Source: Thiomicrorhabdus sp. 6S3-12 (GTDB lineage Bacteria > Pseudomonadota > Gammaproteobacteria > Thiomicrospirales > Thiomicrospiraceae). From it: a DNA stretch of 64,000 nucleotides. The stretch is from positions 1 through 64,000 of the forward strand of contig NZ_JAGETW010000009.1 in assembly GCF_017571475.1 (NCBI RefSeq), written 5' to 3'. Positions 8,643 to 15,872 of the stretch are shown piece after piece. A program made the position numbers and the translations under genes. Below the pieces are notes generated by a model. It was not told where the DNA came from. It was given only the letters and a program-made list of their open reading frames with translations, and ran no database searches. The number at the start of each line of letters is the position of its first letter. Position 1 is the first letter of the stretch.

Positions 8643-8681
8643 TCGCAGCAAATTGCCTGGATGTCTTTATGATGTCTTTAT

Positions 8682-8706
8682 AAAAGGAGCTTCGGCTCCT
8701 TTTTTA
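8682..8706 (+). terminator. Rho-independent terminator of rimO
   Basis: AAAAGGAGC-TTCG-GCTCCTTTTTT: a tight stem with a UUCG tetraloop followed by a T run. Confidence 0.9.
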
Positions 8707-8805
8707 TTTGCACAGATATTTACCCCATCATACAATTGACATGGAGAATCACTGGTCACTTTGCCTTAAATAAAGTGGCGGCTTTAATGGAAATCGAAAC
8801 ATTTA

Positions 8806-9639
8806 ATGTCTGTAATAAAACTGACTAAAGCGGATATTAAACCGCAGAAAATCGAACAGGAAATGTTGCAGTTGCTCTCCGAGCTCAGATTGTTCAAGTC
8901 GCGTATTGAAAAACTCGACAAGGAGCAGTTCTGGCTGCCGGAAAACTGGCGCAGCGAAAAGCATCCGGCGATTGCTCAGTTGGCCGGCCATCTGGCGCAG
9001 GTACATTTTTTACCGCAGCAGGATTCAAAAGAAACCACGCTGTTGCCGGGAATTGTTCTGGCGGATGAAAGTTTAATCCGCGAAGTAGAACGTATTAATG
9101 CATTGAAGGCGCAGTTCAAAGCGCGTATGACGTTTGCCAAAAAAACGCTCGGGCGCAGTCCTTATCTGAGTCTGGTTAAGCAGGTGGTGCATCCGCATTC
9201 CATCAGTCTGCTACAACTGTACCGTGACTTTCGTTGTCTGTACGAACCGGTAATCGAAGTGAAGTTTTCCTGGGTATTTAAAGAGACAGCGAATGTCAAA
9301 CTCACGCCGCAGGGGGCGATCAAGCACATTGAAGAACAGATCGAGAATCCGAAAATCCGCCAAGACCTGATTCATAAGGTAGCCGGGTTGGGAGCGGTCG
9401 ATTTTCTCTATCAGCGCCAGATTGCGCCGCATTTGCAAGCGAATATTAAATTCGAGACAGGTAAGCCGATCGCCAAAAAAGTGCATTCACCGCTGTTTCT
9501 TATGCAGGATCGCTTCCCGCAATTGTCACAGCAGGAGCTGCCGATCGAGCCGACACCGGTTGTCAGCAAGCGCGCACCGCGCAAGGATAAAAAATCCTGG
9601 CAACGTCTGTATGAAGGATTGAATCTGTTCTATGCCTGA
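8806..9639 (+). CDS. tus: Tus-like DNA replication terminus site-binding protein
   Basis: 277 residues. I aligned it by eye with E. coli Tus (309 residues). Corresponding blocks are the LPGIVLADES segment with INALKAQFK (Tus: LPGVLCYQ, INKLKTTFE), the YRDFRCLYEPVIEVKFSW segment (Tus: YRTLTVLHDPATLRFGW) and the helix that follows. The order and spacing match. Tus binds Ter sites and blocks DnaB-driven forks from one side. Most known chromosomal Tus proteins are from enterics and relatives, so it is unexpected here. No clear E. coli-type Ter site was seen upstream. Its stop overlaps the next gene by 8 bases, so the two are probably one transcript. Confidence 0.68.
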   Translation: MSVIKLTKADIKPQKIEQEMLQLLSELRLFKSRIEKLDKEQFWLPENWRSEKHPAIAQLAGHLAQVHFLPQQDSKETTLLPGIVLADESLIREVERINALKAQFKARMTFAKKTLGRSPYLSLVKQVVHPHSISLLQLYRDFRCLYEPVIEVKFSWVFKETANVKLTPQGAIKHIEEQIENPKIRQDLIHKVAGLGAVDFLYQRQIAPHLQANIKFETGKPIAKKVHSPLFLMQDRFPQLSQQELPIEPTPVVSKRAPRKDKKSWQRLYEGLNLFYA

Positions 9640-10159
9640 GAAATTGCAACAAAAATCGGCAATCTGCGGTTTTGCGCCGATTGTTCCAGAAGAACCGAAA
9701 TTGATTATTCTCGGCACTATGCCGAGCGTAAAGTCTTTGCAAGATGCGTTTTACTATGCGCATCCGCGTAATGCTTTCTGGCCGATTATTTCCTCTCTGG
9801 TCGGCAGAGTGTTGATCAGTGAAGAGGATAAACGCCGCGCCTGTAATGAGTTAGGCATACTGCTTTGGGATGTGCTTTCGGCCTGTGAACGCGAAGGCAG
9901 TCTGGATAGTGCCATTAAACAGCCCGAAGCGAATGATTTTGCCGCTCTTTTAGCGCAATTTCCGCACATCAAATCGATCTTTTTTAACGGCCAGCCGGCG
10001 GCAAAACTGTTTCAACAGCAGGTCATTAAAAAGCAATCGTTGCCCGATGATCTCATTTTAACGACGCTTACTTCCACCAGTCCGGCCAATGCACGCTTAA
10101 CAATTGATGATAAGATATTGTTCTGGAAAGAAAAATTGTCACCTGTTCTGTTTAATTAA
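9632..10159 (+). CDS. DNA-deoxyinosine (family-6 uracil-DNA) glycosylase
   Basis: 175 residues of the uracil-DNA glycosylase fold, matching the hypoxanthine-DNA glycosylase subfamily: LIILGTMPSVKSLQ, the AHPRNAFWPI segment, LLWDVLSACEREGSLD, and a C-terminal STSPAN motif. The family excises deaminated adenine (hypoxanthine) and sometimes uracil, starting base-excision repair. It begins inside the end of the tus-like gene, so translation is probably coupled. The pairing with a replication-terminator gene may simply be operon convenience. Confidence 0.85.
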   Translation: MPEKLQQKSAICGFAPIVPEEPKLIILGTMPSVKSLQDAFYYAHPRNAFWPIISSLVGRVLISEEDKRRACNELGILLWDVLSACEREGSLDSAIKQPEANDFAALLAQFPHIKSIFFNGQPAAKLFQQQVIKKQSLPDDLILTTLTSTSPANARLTIDDKILFWKEKLSPVLFN

Positions 10160-10240
10160 TCCTAATATTCTCTAACAGAATTCTGAAAAATCCGGTAAAA
10201 TACCGGGTTTCCTTTAATCACTTCATGTAGGAGATTTGCC

Positions 10241-11773
10241 TTGCAAGCAGAGACTCAGAAGTCGACAAATGTTGTATCCGAATTGTTGTCGCCAGCGGGA
10301 ACGCTGAAAAATATGGAATACGCTTTCGCTTACGGAGCCGACGCGGTTTACGCCGGTCAGCCGCGTTACAGTCTGCGTGTACGAAATAACGAATTCAACG
10401 AAGAGAACCTGGCGAAAGGGATCGCCCGTGCGCACGAACTGGGTAAAAAGTTCTATGTGGTGTCGAACATCGCTGCGCACAATGCCAAGGTCAATACCTA
10501 CATGAAGGACATCAAGCCGATTATCGACATGAAGCCGGATGCGCTGATTATGTCTGATCCGGGTTTGATTGCGATGGTTCACGCCGAATACCCTGAGCAG
10601 GAAATTCACCTGTCGGTGCAGTCCAATGCGGTGAACTGGGCGACGGTCAAGTTCTGGTACGACAACGGCGTGCGCCGTGTGGTTCTGTCGCGCGAGCTGT
10701 CAATCGCCGAAATCCGCGAGATTCGCGAGAAGGTTCCGGAAATGGAATTGGAAGTGTTTGTCCACGGTGCTCTTTGCATCGCATATTCAGGCCGTTGCCT
10801 GCTGTCCGGTTACATCAACAAGCGTGATGCTAACCAAGGTACCTGTACCAACGCGTGCCGTTGGAATTACAACACCTATGAAGCCAAAGAAGACGAAACC
10901 GGTGAACTTGTAGGTACGCCAAAAGTTAATGTTGAAAATATTACCGATTTGACGGGTACTACGGATCGTCCGGCACCGGAAATGCCTTCTTATGAACCGA
11001 CTTTGGGAGAAGGTGAAACCACCGATCAAGCGATGCTTCTGGAAGAAGAAGGGCGCCCGGGTGAACTGATGCCGGCTTTCGAAGACGAGCACGGTACCTA
11101 TATCATGAACTCCAAGGATTTGCGTGCAGTCGAGCTGATTCCGGAACTGGTCGATATGGGTGTACACTCGCTGAAAATCGAAGGGCGTACCAAGTCGCAC
11201 TACTATGTCGCGCGTACCGCTCAGGTTTATCGTAAAGCGATTGACGATGCGCTGGAAGGCAAGGAGTTTGACCGTTCATTACTGGAAGATCTGGAAAGCT
11301 TGGCGAGCCGTGGTTATACAGAAGGTTTCCTGCGTCGTCACGTGCATTCGGAATACCAGAACTACGAATACGGCGTCTCAAAATCGGAACGCCAGCGTTT
11401 TGTCGGTGAAGTGGTTGATGTGGTGGAACGCGACGGTCGTTCCATGCTGGAAATTGATGTGAAAAACAAATTCTGTGTTGGTGACTCGATTGAGATCATG
11501 TCTCCGGCCGGCAACGTATCGATGGTTCTGGATCATATGCAGACGCATCATGACGAAGTGGTTGATTGTGCTAAAGGTTCCGGCTGGCGTGTTCGTATCC
11601 CGAATCCTTTCAAGGACTTGGACAAAGAGACTCTGCTTTATTGCCTGATTATGCGCAACGAATCATGGGGCGGAGACGTCAAGCGTGACGCCGCGGCTAA
11701 AAAAGCTAAAGAAGAGCAGGAAGCCAAGGATGCAGCAAACCGTGCAGCTGCCGCAGCAAAAAAAGCTAGCTAA
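10241..11773 (+). CDS. trhP: TrhP (YegQ-type) U32-family tRNA hydroxylation protein
   Basis: 510 residues, starting at TTG with AGGAG eight bases before it. The U32 signature is present (EVFVHGALC, four residues later GRCLLSGY), followed by CTNACRW, giving the cysteines that hold an Fe-S cluster in this family. The TIM-barrel N-terminal half begins ELLSPAGTLKNMEYAF. The length, with a C-terminal beta domain, fits TrhP rather than the shorter UbiU or UbiV. TrhP makes 5-hydroxyuridine at tRNA position 34 using prephenate. The last 25 residues are Ala/Lys-rich and unlikely to be catalytic. A YfhL-type ferredoxin follows 13 bases later, supporting a redox partner. Confidence 0.85.
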   Translation: MQAETQKSTNVVSELLSPAGTLKNMEYAFAYGADAVYAGQPRYSLRVRNNEFNEENLAKGIARAHELGKKFYVVSNIAAHNAKVNTYMKDIKPIIDMKPDALIMSDPGLIAMVHAEYPEQEIHLSVQSNAVNWATVKFWYDNGVRRVVLSRELSIAEIREIREKVPEMELEVFVHGALCIAYSGRCLLSGYINKRDANQGTCTNACRWNYNTYEAKEDETGELVGTPKVNVENITDLTGTTDRPAPEMPSYEPTLGEGETTDQAMLLEEEGRPGELMPAFEDEHGTYIMNSKDLRAVELIPELVDMGVHSLKIEGRTKSHYYVARTAQVYRKAIDDALEGKEFDRSLLEDLESLASRGYTEGFLRRHVHSEYQNYEYGVSKSERQRFVGEVVDVVERDGRSMLEIDVKNKFCVGDSIEIMSPAGNVSMVLDHMQTHHDEVVDCAKGSGWRVRIPNPFKDLDKETLLYCLIMRNESWGGDVKRDAAAKKAKEEQEAKDAANRAAAAAKKAS

Positions 11774-11786
11774 GGAGTTTTGAGCA

Positions 11787-12044
11787 ATGGCGCTTAAAAT
11801 TCTTGAAGGCTGCATTAACTGCGACATGTGTGAACCGGAGTGCCCGAATAAGGCGATTTCGATGGGCGAAAAGGTCTATGAAATCAATCCGGATCTGTGC
11901 ACCGAGTGTGTCGGCTTCTACGATAACCCGACCTGTTTAAGTGTTTGCCCGATCGATGTGATCATTAAAGATCCGGATCGGGTTGAAGAGCACGATACGC
12001 TGTATGAAAAATTCGTTCATCTGGTGAATGAAGATAAAATATAA
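11787..12044 (+). CDS. YfhL-type 2[4Fe-4S] ferredoxin
   Basis: 85 residues with two cluster motifs: CINCDMCEPECP (residues 9-20) and CTECVGF...CLSVCP. The insertion between the second CxxC and the last cysteines is the YfhL/Alvin-type signature. It lies 13 bases after trhP with AAGGAG upstream, so the two are co-transcribed. In E. coli YfhL is genetically linked to U32-protein-dependent RNA hydroxylation (RlhA), so this ferredoxin may feed electrons to TrhP. Confidence 0.9.
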   Translation: MALKILEGCINCDMCEPECPNKAISMGEKVYEINPDLCTECVGFYDNPTCLSVCPIDVIIKDPDRVEEHDTLYEKFVHLVNEDKI

Positions 12045-12060
12045 AACAGCTTAAAATAAA

Positions 12061-12091
12061 AGCGAAGCCGGGAAACCACTTCGCTTTTTTT
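12061..12091 (+). terminator. Rho-independent terminator of trhP-ferredoxin unit
   Basis: An AGCGAAG/CTTCGCT stem (12061-12067 and 12079-12085) followed by a T run. Confidence 0.9.
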
Positions 12092-12179
12092 ATATCCGCA
12101 ATCGATCCGCTACCTTGCAGGACGCGGAGTTTTGCTAGAGTATGTATTTCCCATGCGCGCCTGTTTAAGGAGAGAATAG

Positions 12180-12476
12180 TTGATTGTTTTTAAAACCAAA
12201 GATTATCCGGATGTCGCTTATTTTGATCAAGTTGCCCTGAACTTGATTTCCTTAATGGGTCACAGCGAAACGGTTCCCGGCGCTTTAACCGATAATGAGA
12301 TCGAACAGGCATTTAATCACTTGAAGAATGCGATTTCGTCACCCAGCGCTCAAAGCGGCGATAGTTGGGATGATGATTCGGTTAGCATGTCACACCGAGC
12401 CGGCCCTTTACTCGATTTATTACAAACCGCCATGCGAAATAATGAATATGTGATTTGGGAAAAGACACTTCGTTAA
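12180..12476 (+). CDS. DUF1840 domain protein
   Basis: 98 residues, starting at TTG with AAGGAG at good spacing. It matches the DUF1840 pattern by eye: an N-terminal MIVFKTK strand, then LISLMGHSETVPGAL, an acidic spacer, and a C-terminal SHRAGPLLDLLQTA helix. No catalytic residues are evident and the function is unknown. The protein is soluble and cytoplasmic. Confidence 0.8.
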   Translation: MIVFKTKDYPDVAYFDQVALNLISLMGHSETVPGALTDNEIEQAFNHLKNAISSPSAQSGDSWDDDSVSMSHRAGPLLDLLQTAMRNNEYVIWEKTLR

Positions 12477-12530
12477 TACAGCGAAAGCGTCAAGTTAACC
12501 TATATTTCAACCAGCGACTGAACAGAAAAG

Positions 12531-12809
12531 ATGACAATACATTACCTAATCCAAACCTTTGATAATCAAGAACCACCGCACCTTCTAAAAACCATCAAGA
12601 TCAGAAATGCCGCGTCCTTGCCTTCAATTGATCACACTTTGAATATCGATTTCGAAGACTATGTCGTTAAGGAAGTCAGACATAGAGTCGCATACAAAGA
12701 GCATAGTATGACTGACGAAAAGGGGATTCTTAGCACTTATCAGGAAGTCGATGGCATTGTCGTTATTGCTGTTAAAAAAGAAGACAGCGCGTCCTATTCA
12801 GTCAAGTGA
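12531..12809 (+). CDS. Hypothetical protein
   Basis: 92 residues, not recognised. It looks soluble, alternating beta-like segments (LIQTFDN, TIKIRNA, GIVVIAVKK) with charged stretches, and has no cysteine, signal peptide or membrane helix. The ATG at 12531 has only a weak upstream purine stretch (GAAAAG). It lies 54 bases after the DUF1840 gene and could share its transcript. Confidence 0.55.
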   Translation: MTIHYLIQTFDNQEPPHLLKTIKIRNAASLPSIDHTLNIDFEDYVVKEVRHRVAYKEHSMTDEKGILSTYQEVDGIVVIAVKKEDSASYSVK

Positions 12810-12854
12810 TGGATGTCATTCCAACTGTCATGCGTAAATTAAAGGCTGACTAAA

Positions 12855-13658
12855 ATTAAAACGTATTTAGTAAATTGGCTTAAGCCTTTAGTCTTTTCAA
12901 TTACTTTGTTTTCGCAGTCAGCGAATGCTGATTCGATTTCGCAATCTGATTACACCTCGATTGGACAAAAAATTTACCAGAATGAGTGCGCAGGCAAACC
13001 CGAATATCTGTTGTTCTGGAGTGAAAAAGAGGCGTTTCCTTCTTTAGGCATCGGCCATTTTATCTGGTTTCCAAAAGGTGTAGATGCGCCTTTTGAACAG
13101 ACGTTTCCCGAGTTTTTACGCTATGTGCAGCGTAATTCATCCTCGACAAAATTGCCTGTGGGCAACGCCGGGTTTTCCAATGCGCCGTGGAAAAACCGCG
13201 AAGTCTTTTATGCTTTGAAAGAGCTTGGAAAACTGGCGGACTGGCAGGCGTTTTTACAGGATACATTTGCTCTGCAAGCCGCTTTTATCGTGCAGCGTTT
13301 TCAATCAAAGCTTCCGGAACTTTTGGCTCAGGTTCCGTCTAACCGACGCGACGAAATACAATCAAAAATCGATGTCTTGCTTGCATCCGAAAAGGGCATG
13401 TTTGCTTTGGTGGATTACAGCAATTTCAAAGGATTGGGGACGAACTCTAAAGAACGCTATCAAGGAAAAGGATGGGGGTTGGTACAGGTCTTGTTGGCTA
13501 TGAAGCTACCTGAACACCTGAGTGAAACCGCTGTTTTGAATGCCTTTGTCCGTGCCACGAAACAGACCTTGCAACAGCGAACGCAATTGGCTCCGAATCC
13601 GAAACTGGAAGCGAGTTGGTTACCGGGCTGGTTCAAGCGTTTAGACGCCTATCTTTAA
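12855..13658 (+). CDS. Exported hypothetical protein with a probable ATT start codon
   Basis: The frame has no ATG or GTG near its beginning, and a TTG at 12906 would start inside a signal peptide. Extending to an ATT at 12855 gives the N terminus MKTYLVNWLKPLVFSITLFS, followed by QSANA-DS, a good signal peptide with an Ala-x-Ala cleavage site. AAAGG sits nine bases before that ATT, and an in-frame stop lies at 12840. The mature protein (about 240 residues) has a GIGHFIWFPKG segment and a C-terminal WLPGWFKRLD end. It looks periplasmic and is of unknown function. Total about 267 residues. A CTG at 12846 is an alternative start. Confidence 0.65.
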   Translation: MKTYLVNWLKPLVFSITLFSQSANADSISQSDYTSIGQKIYQNECAGKPEYLLFWSEKEAFPSLGIGHFIWFPKGVDAPFEQTFPEFLRYVQRNSSSTKLPVGNAGFSNAPWKNREVFYALKELGKLADWQAFLQDTFALQAAFIVQRFQSKLPELLAQVPSNRRDEIQSKIDVLLASEKGMFALVDYSNFKGLGTNSKERYQGKGWGLVQVLLAMKLPEHLSETAVLNAFVRATKQTLQQRTQLAPNPKLEASWLPGWFKRLDAYL

Positions 13659-13679
13659 CCTGCCCGTTTAGTTGTCCGG

Positions 13680-14529
13680 TTATTTTGCCAAAGGAAGAAT
13701 GCTTACGCCCAGATCCGCTGGTTTGGCATGGTACAAAGAACTTAAGACAATACCGTCGACACCGCTTTGCGCATAGCGGCGAACATTTTGTTGATTAATT
13801 CCGCCGGCGATAATGACTTTTAGTTGCGGAAAGTTGTTTTTTAACTGTGCAGTCCACTGGCTTAAGGTATCCACTTCAACCTTGTCGAACTGGATCAGGT
13901 CTGCACCGGCCTGTGCAGCTTGCTGAGCCTGTTGTACAGTGTCGCATTCAACCGAAATTTTCTTCTCGCACGCGGACTGCTGCAGCTGTGGGATTTTGTC
14001 GTGCAGAGCGTCACGTCCGCCGATAATATTAAGATGATTCTCAAAGATCAGAATGGTTTCGGAAAGCCCGAGTCTGTGTGGGTGTGCGCCGCCGTTACTG
14101 ATCGCTTTGATCATCGGTTTTTTCATGCCGGGCAGGTGCTTGCGGGTGACCAGCAGTGGGATGTTGCTGACCGCCTCAACCTCGGCAACCATTTTAGCGG
14201 TATGGGTGGCGACACCACACAGATGCTCCAGCAGATTCATAGCGACTTTCCAGCCGCGGTGCAGAGCATCGGCACGTCCGTCAACGCGGAGAATTTCAGT
14301 TTCGGCCGGCACGTCTATGCCCGAAGGCAGCTGTAATTTAATCTCTGCGCCCGAGCAGCTCGAAAATGCGTGCGGCTTCTTCCATCATGCTTAAGCGTGT
14401 TGCATGCCGGGATTTGACCGTCAATCGTGCAGATTGATTGTTAATTTCGAGAAGATGGCCGGTCAGGTCGAGCAGTGGGGCATCTTCGTTAATCCAGGAT
14501 TCAATTTCATGGGTTTGGAAATAGATCAT
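13680..14529 (-). pseudogene. modD: modD (molybdenum utilisation, phosphoribosyltransferase-like), interrupted by a +1 frameshift
   Basis: Two frames together spell a ModD protein. The N-terminal part starts MIYFQTHEIESWI (ATG at 14529) and ends EEAARIFELLG, then reads RRD and stops at 14338. Dropping one base from the GGG run (plus-strand CCC at 14350-14352) restores ELLGAEIKLQLPSGIDV and joins cleanly to the C-terminal frame (HRGWKVAMNLLEHLCG through GVDGIVLSSLYHA). The family resembles quinolinate phosphoribosyltransferase and occurs in molybdate loci, with the reaction unproven. Either the gene is newly broken, the base is a sequencing error, or frameshifting occurs. The molbindin gene just upstream supports the assignment. 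Confidence 0.8.
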
Positions 14530-14608
14530 CTTATCGTTGTTCGTGTTGAGTTGCTTAGATTGTGTTGTGTAATAAATCAGAATTCTTTGAGATGCTTGCT
14601 GCTCCCAA

Positions 14609-14628
14609 GACATATCCTGGGATATGTC
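14609..14628. promoter_or_regulatory. Perfect 9-bp inverted repeat between molbindin and modD
   Basis: GACATATCC-TG-GGATATGTC, a 20-base palindrome with a 2-base centre in the 187-base gap upstream of modD (minus strand). Its size suits a dimeric regulator such as ModE, but it does not match the ModE consensus closely. No regulator can be assigned. Confidence 0.45.
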
Positions 14629-14716
14629 ATAAAGCATGCTCAAAACATGTCCGAAAATATGCCTTAAGACGCCGCCAGTACTTGGACGGGTATAAGGGTT
14701 CAACCTCAAAGAGAGG

Positions 14717-14926
14717 TCAGTCGACGGCAACCATAACGTTGGACGCTTTGATTACTGCATAAGCCTGTTTACCGACTTCCAGACCTAATGTTTCTACGGA
14801 GCTGTTGGTGATAATCGAAACGATTTCGACACCGTTGCCGACTTCAATCACGACTTCACTGTTGATCGCTCCCATATGGATGGCTTTTATGGTGCCTTTT
14901 AACTGGTTACGTGCACTAAATTTCAT
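14717..14926 (-). CDS. Molbindin (Mop/TOBE domain) molybdate-binding protein
   Basis: 69 residues, a single Mop domain: MKFSARNQLKGTIKAI start, then GAINSEVVIEVGNG, IVSIITNSSVETLGL, and GKQAYAVIKASNVMVAVD. Such proteins form hexamers that store molybdate or tungstate oxyanions in the cytoplasm. The ATG has AGGAGT at ideal spacing. It reads toward modD. No molybdate transporter genes are present in this window. Confidence 0.92.
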   Translation of the reverse strand: MKFSARNQLKGTIKAIHMGAINSEVVIEVGNGVEIVSIITNSSVETLGLEVGKQAYAVIKASNVMVAVD

Positions 14927-15299
14927 TTATAACTCCTGAATTTCATTGTTACTGTTATTTTATATTTCGTTAGGTATATAACGATAGGTGAAAAAAATCC
15001 GTCTGCAAAGGAAAGAAGGCGGATTGAATTTCGCTTATGAATTTTTCATTATTTCTTTTAGGTAATAACGAAAAGCACGTAAATTTAAAGATAGATGTCG
15101 CTGAATGTCAATTGAATTTCGGTGATGGATTTCAAAATTAAAGTATAAAAATGTTTTATAAATAGGTATTATTTATTAGTAGATAATAAAAGTTAATAAT
15201 CTTGGGCCAAGTTTATTTGCTGTTTGTTGAAGATCAATGCAACGAATTGAAACGTCTTTACACGGGCATAGCACCCGTTTCAAATTCAGGAGAGTGACA
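14927..15299. other. 373-base intergenic region between molbindin and the Spy-like gene
   Basis: It holds the ModE-like site near 14961 and a weak AATCCG/CGGATT hairpin around 14997-15027 whose minus-strand reading is followed by T residues. Beyond that is very AT-rich DNA (15040-15220) that probably includes the promoter of the Spy-like gene, though no clear -35/-10 pair stands out. No coding frame here is convincing. Confidence 0.5.
14961..14984. promoter_or_regulatory. ModE-like operator candidate upstream of molbindin
   Basis: Contains TATAT, nine bases, then TATATAACG; CGTTA/TAACG (14969-14984) also forms a dyad. The TATATAACG half-site is characteristic of ModE boxes. It lies 35 bases before the molbindin start, consistent with molybdate control. 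Confidence 0.4.
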
Positions 15300-15800
15300 A
15301 TGAGAAAACCTTTCATCCATGCTGTTCTCGGTGCAGCAATTCTATCCGCTTCAGGTCATGTTACGGCGAGCGAAACCGGTGTCTGTAAACCGGTGGTGCC
15401 GACTGCGCAGGCCATCCGTGCAACATTGCATGCCAATTACTTGCCAAACTTCATTCCAATGATCGTAAACAGTGAAAAGGAGCTTAATCTGACGGAGGAA
15501 CAGTGTCGTACCTTCAATAAGTTCCGCTCGGAAAAGGCGGTCAAAGGAAAACAGTTGATCGAGCAGATCAATGCAATGGAACAGGAATCCCGCGTGATGG
15601 CATTGCAGGGAGAGAGTCTTGAGGTGATTAAGCAACGCCATGCGAAAATCGCGGAACTTCGTGAAAAGTTGGTTGAAGGCAAAATGAAATGCCACCAGTT
15701 CGTAAAGAAAGTTCTTAGTGCCGAGCAATACACCAAGCTGGTTAAGGATATCTATCCGCAGATGCGCAGCAAAGCGATGGAAATCATCAACGTTAAATAA
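15300..15800 (+). CDS. Spy/CpxP-like periplasmic protein
   Basis: 166 residues from the ATG at 15300, which has AGGAG upstream. The frame extends 21 codons further to 15237 but without signal-peptide character. A signal peptide (about residues 1-24, ending HVTASE) is followed by a mostly helical protein. A LTEEQCRTF segment and a later LSAEQYTKL segment are the LTxxQ-type repeats of Spy and CpxP periplasmic stress chaperones. Two cysteines near the LTxxQ motif and at KCHQF may bind metal or pair. The assignment is by motif only. Confidence 0.65.
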   Translation: MRKPFIHAVLGAAILSASGHVTASETGVCKPVVPTAQAIRATLHANYLPNFIPMIVNSEKELNLTEEQCRTFNKFRSEKAVKGKQLIEQINAMEQESRVMALQGESLEVIKQRHAKIAELREKLVEGKMKCHQFVKKVLSAEQYTKLVKDIYPQMRSKAMEIINVK

Positions 15801-15819
15801 TGTTATCGTTTGTACAAAT

Positions 15820-15849
15820 AAAAAAGCCGGCATGAAGCCGGCTTTTTTA
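15820..15849. terminator. Bidirectional rho-independent terminator
   Basis: An A tract, GCCGGC (15826-15831), a five-base loop, GCCGGC (15837-15842) and a T tract, between a plus-strand gene and the convergent chemoreceptor gene. Confidence 0.88.
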
Positions 15850-15872
15850 TTTATGGGGTGATTGTATTTAGC

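Noticed and set aside
8707-8805. Possible E. coli-type Ter site upstream of the tus-like gene
   Set aside because: CATACAATTGAC (about 8729-8740) only loosely resembles the reverse of the Ter core; not enough to call.
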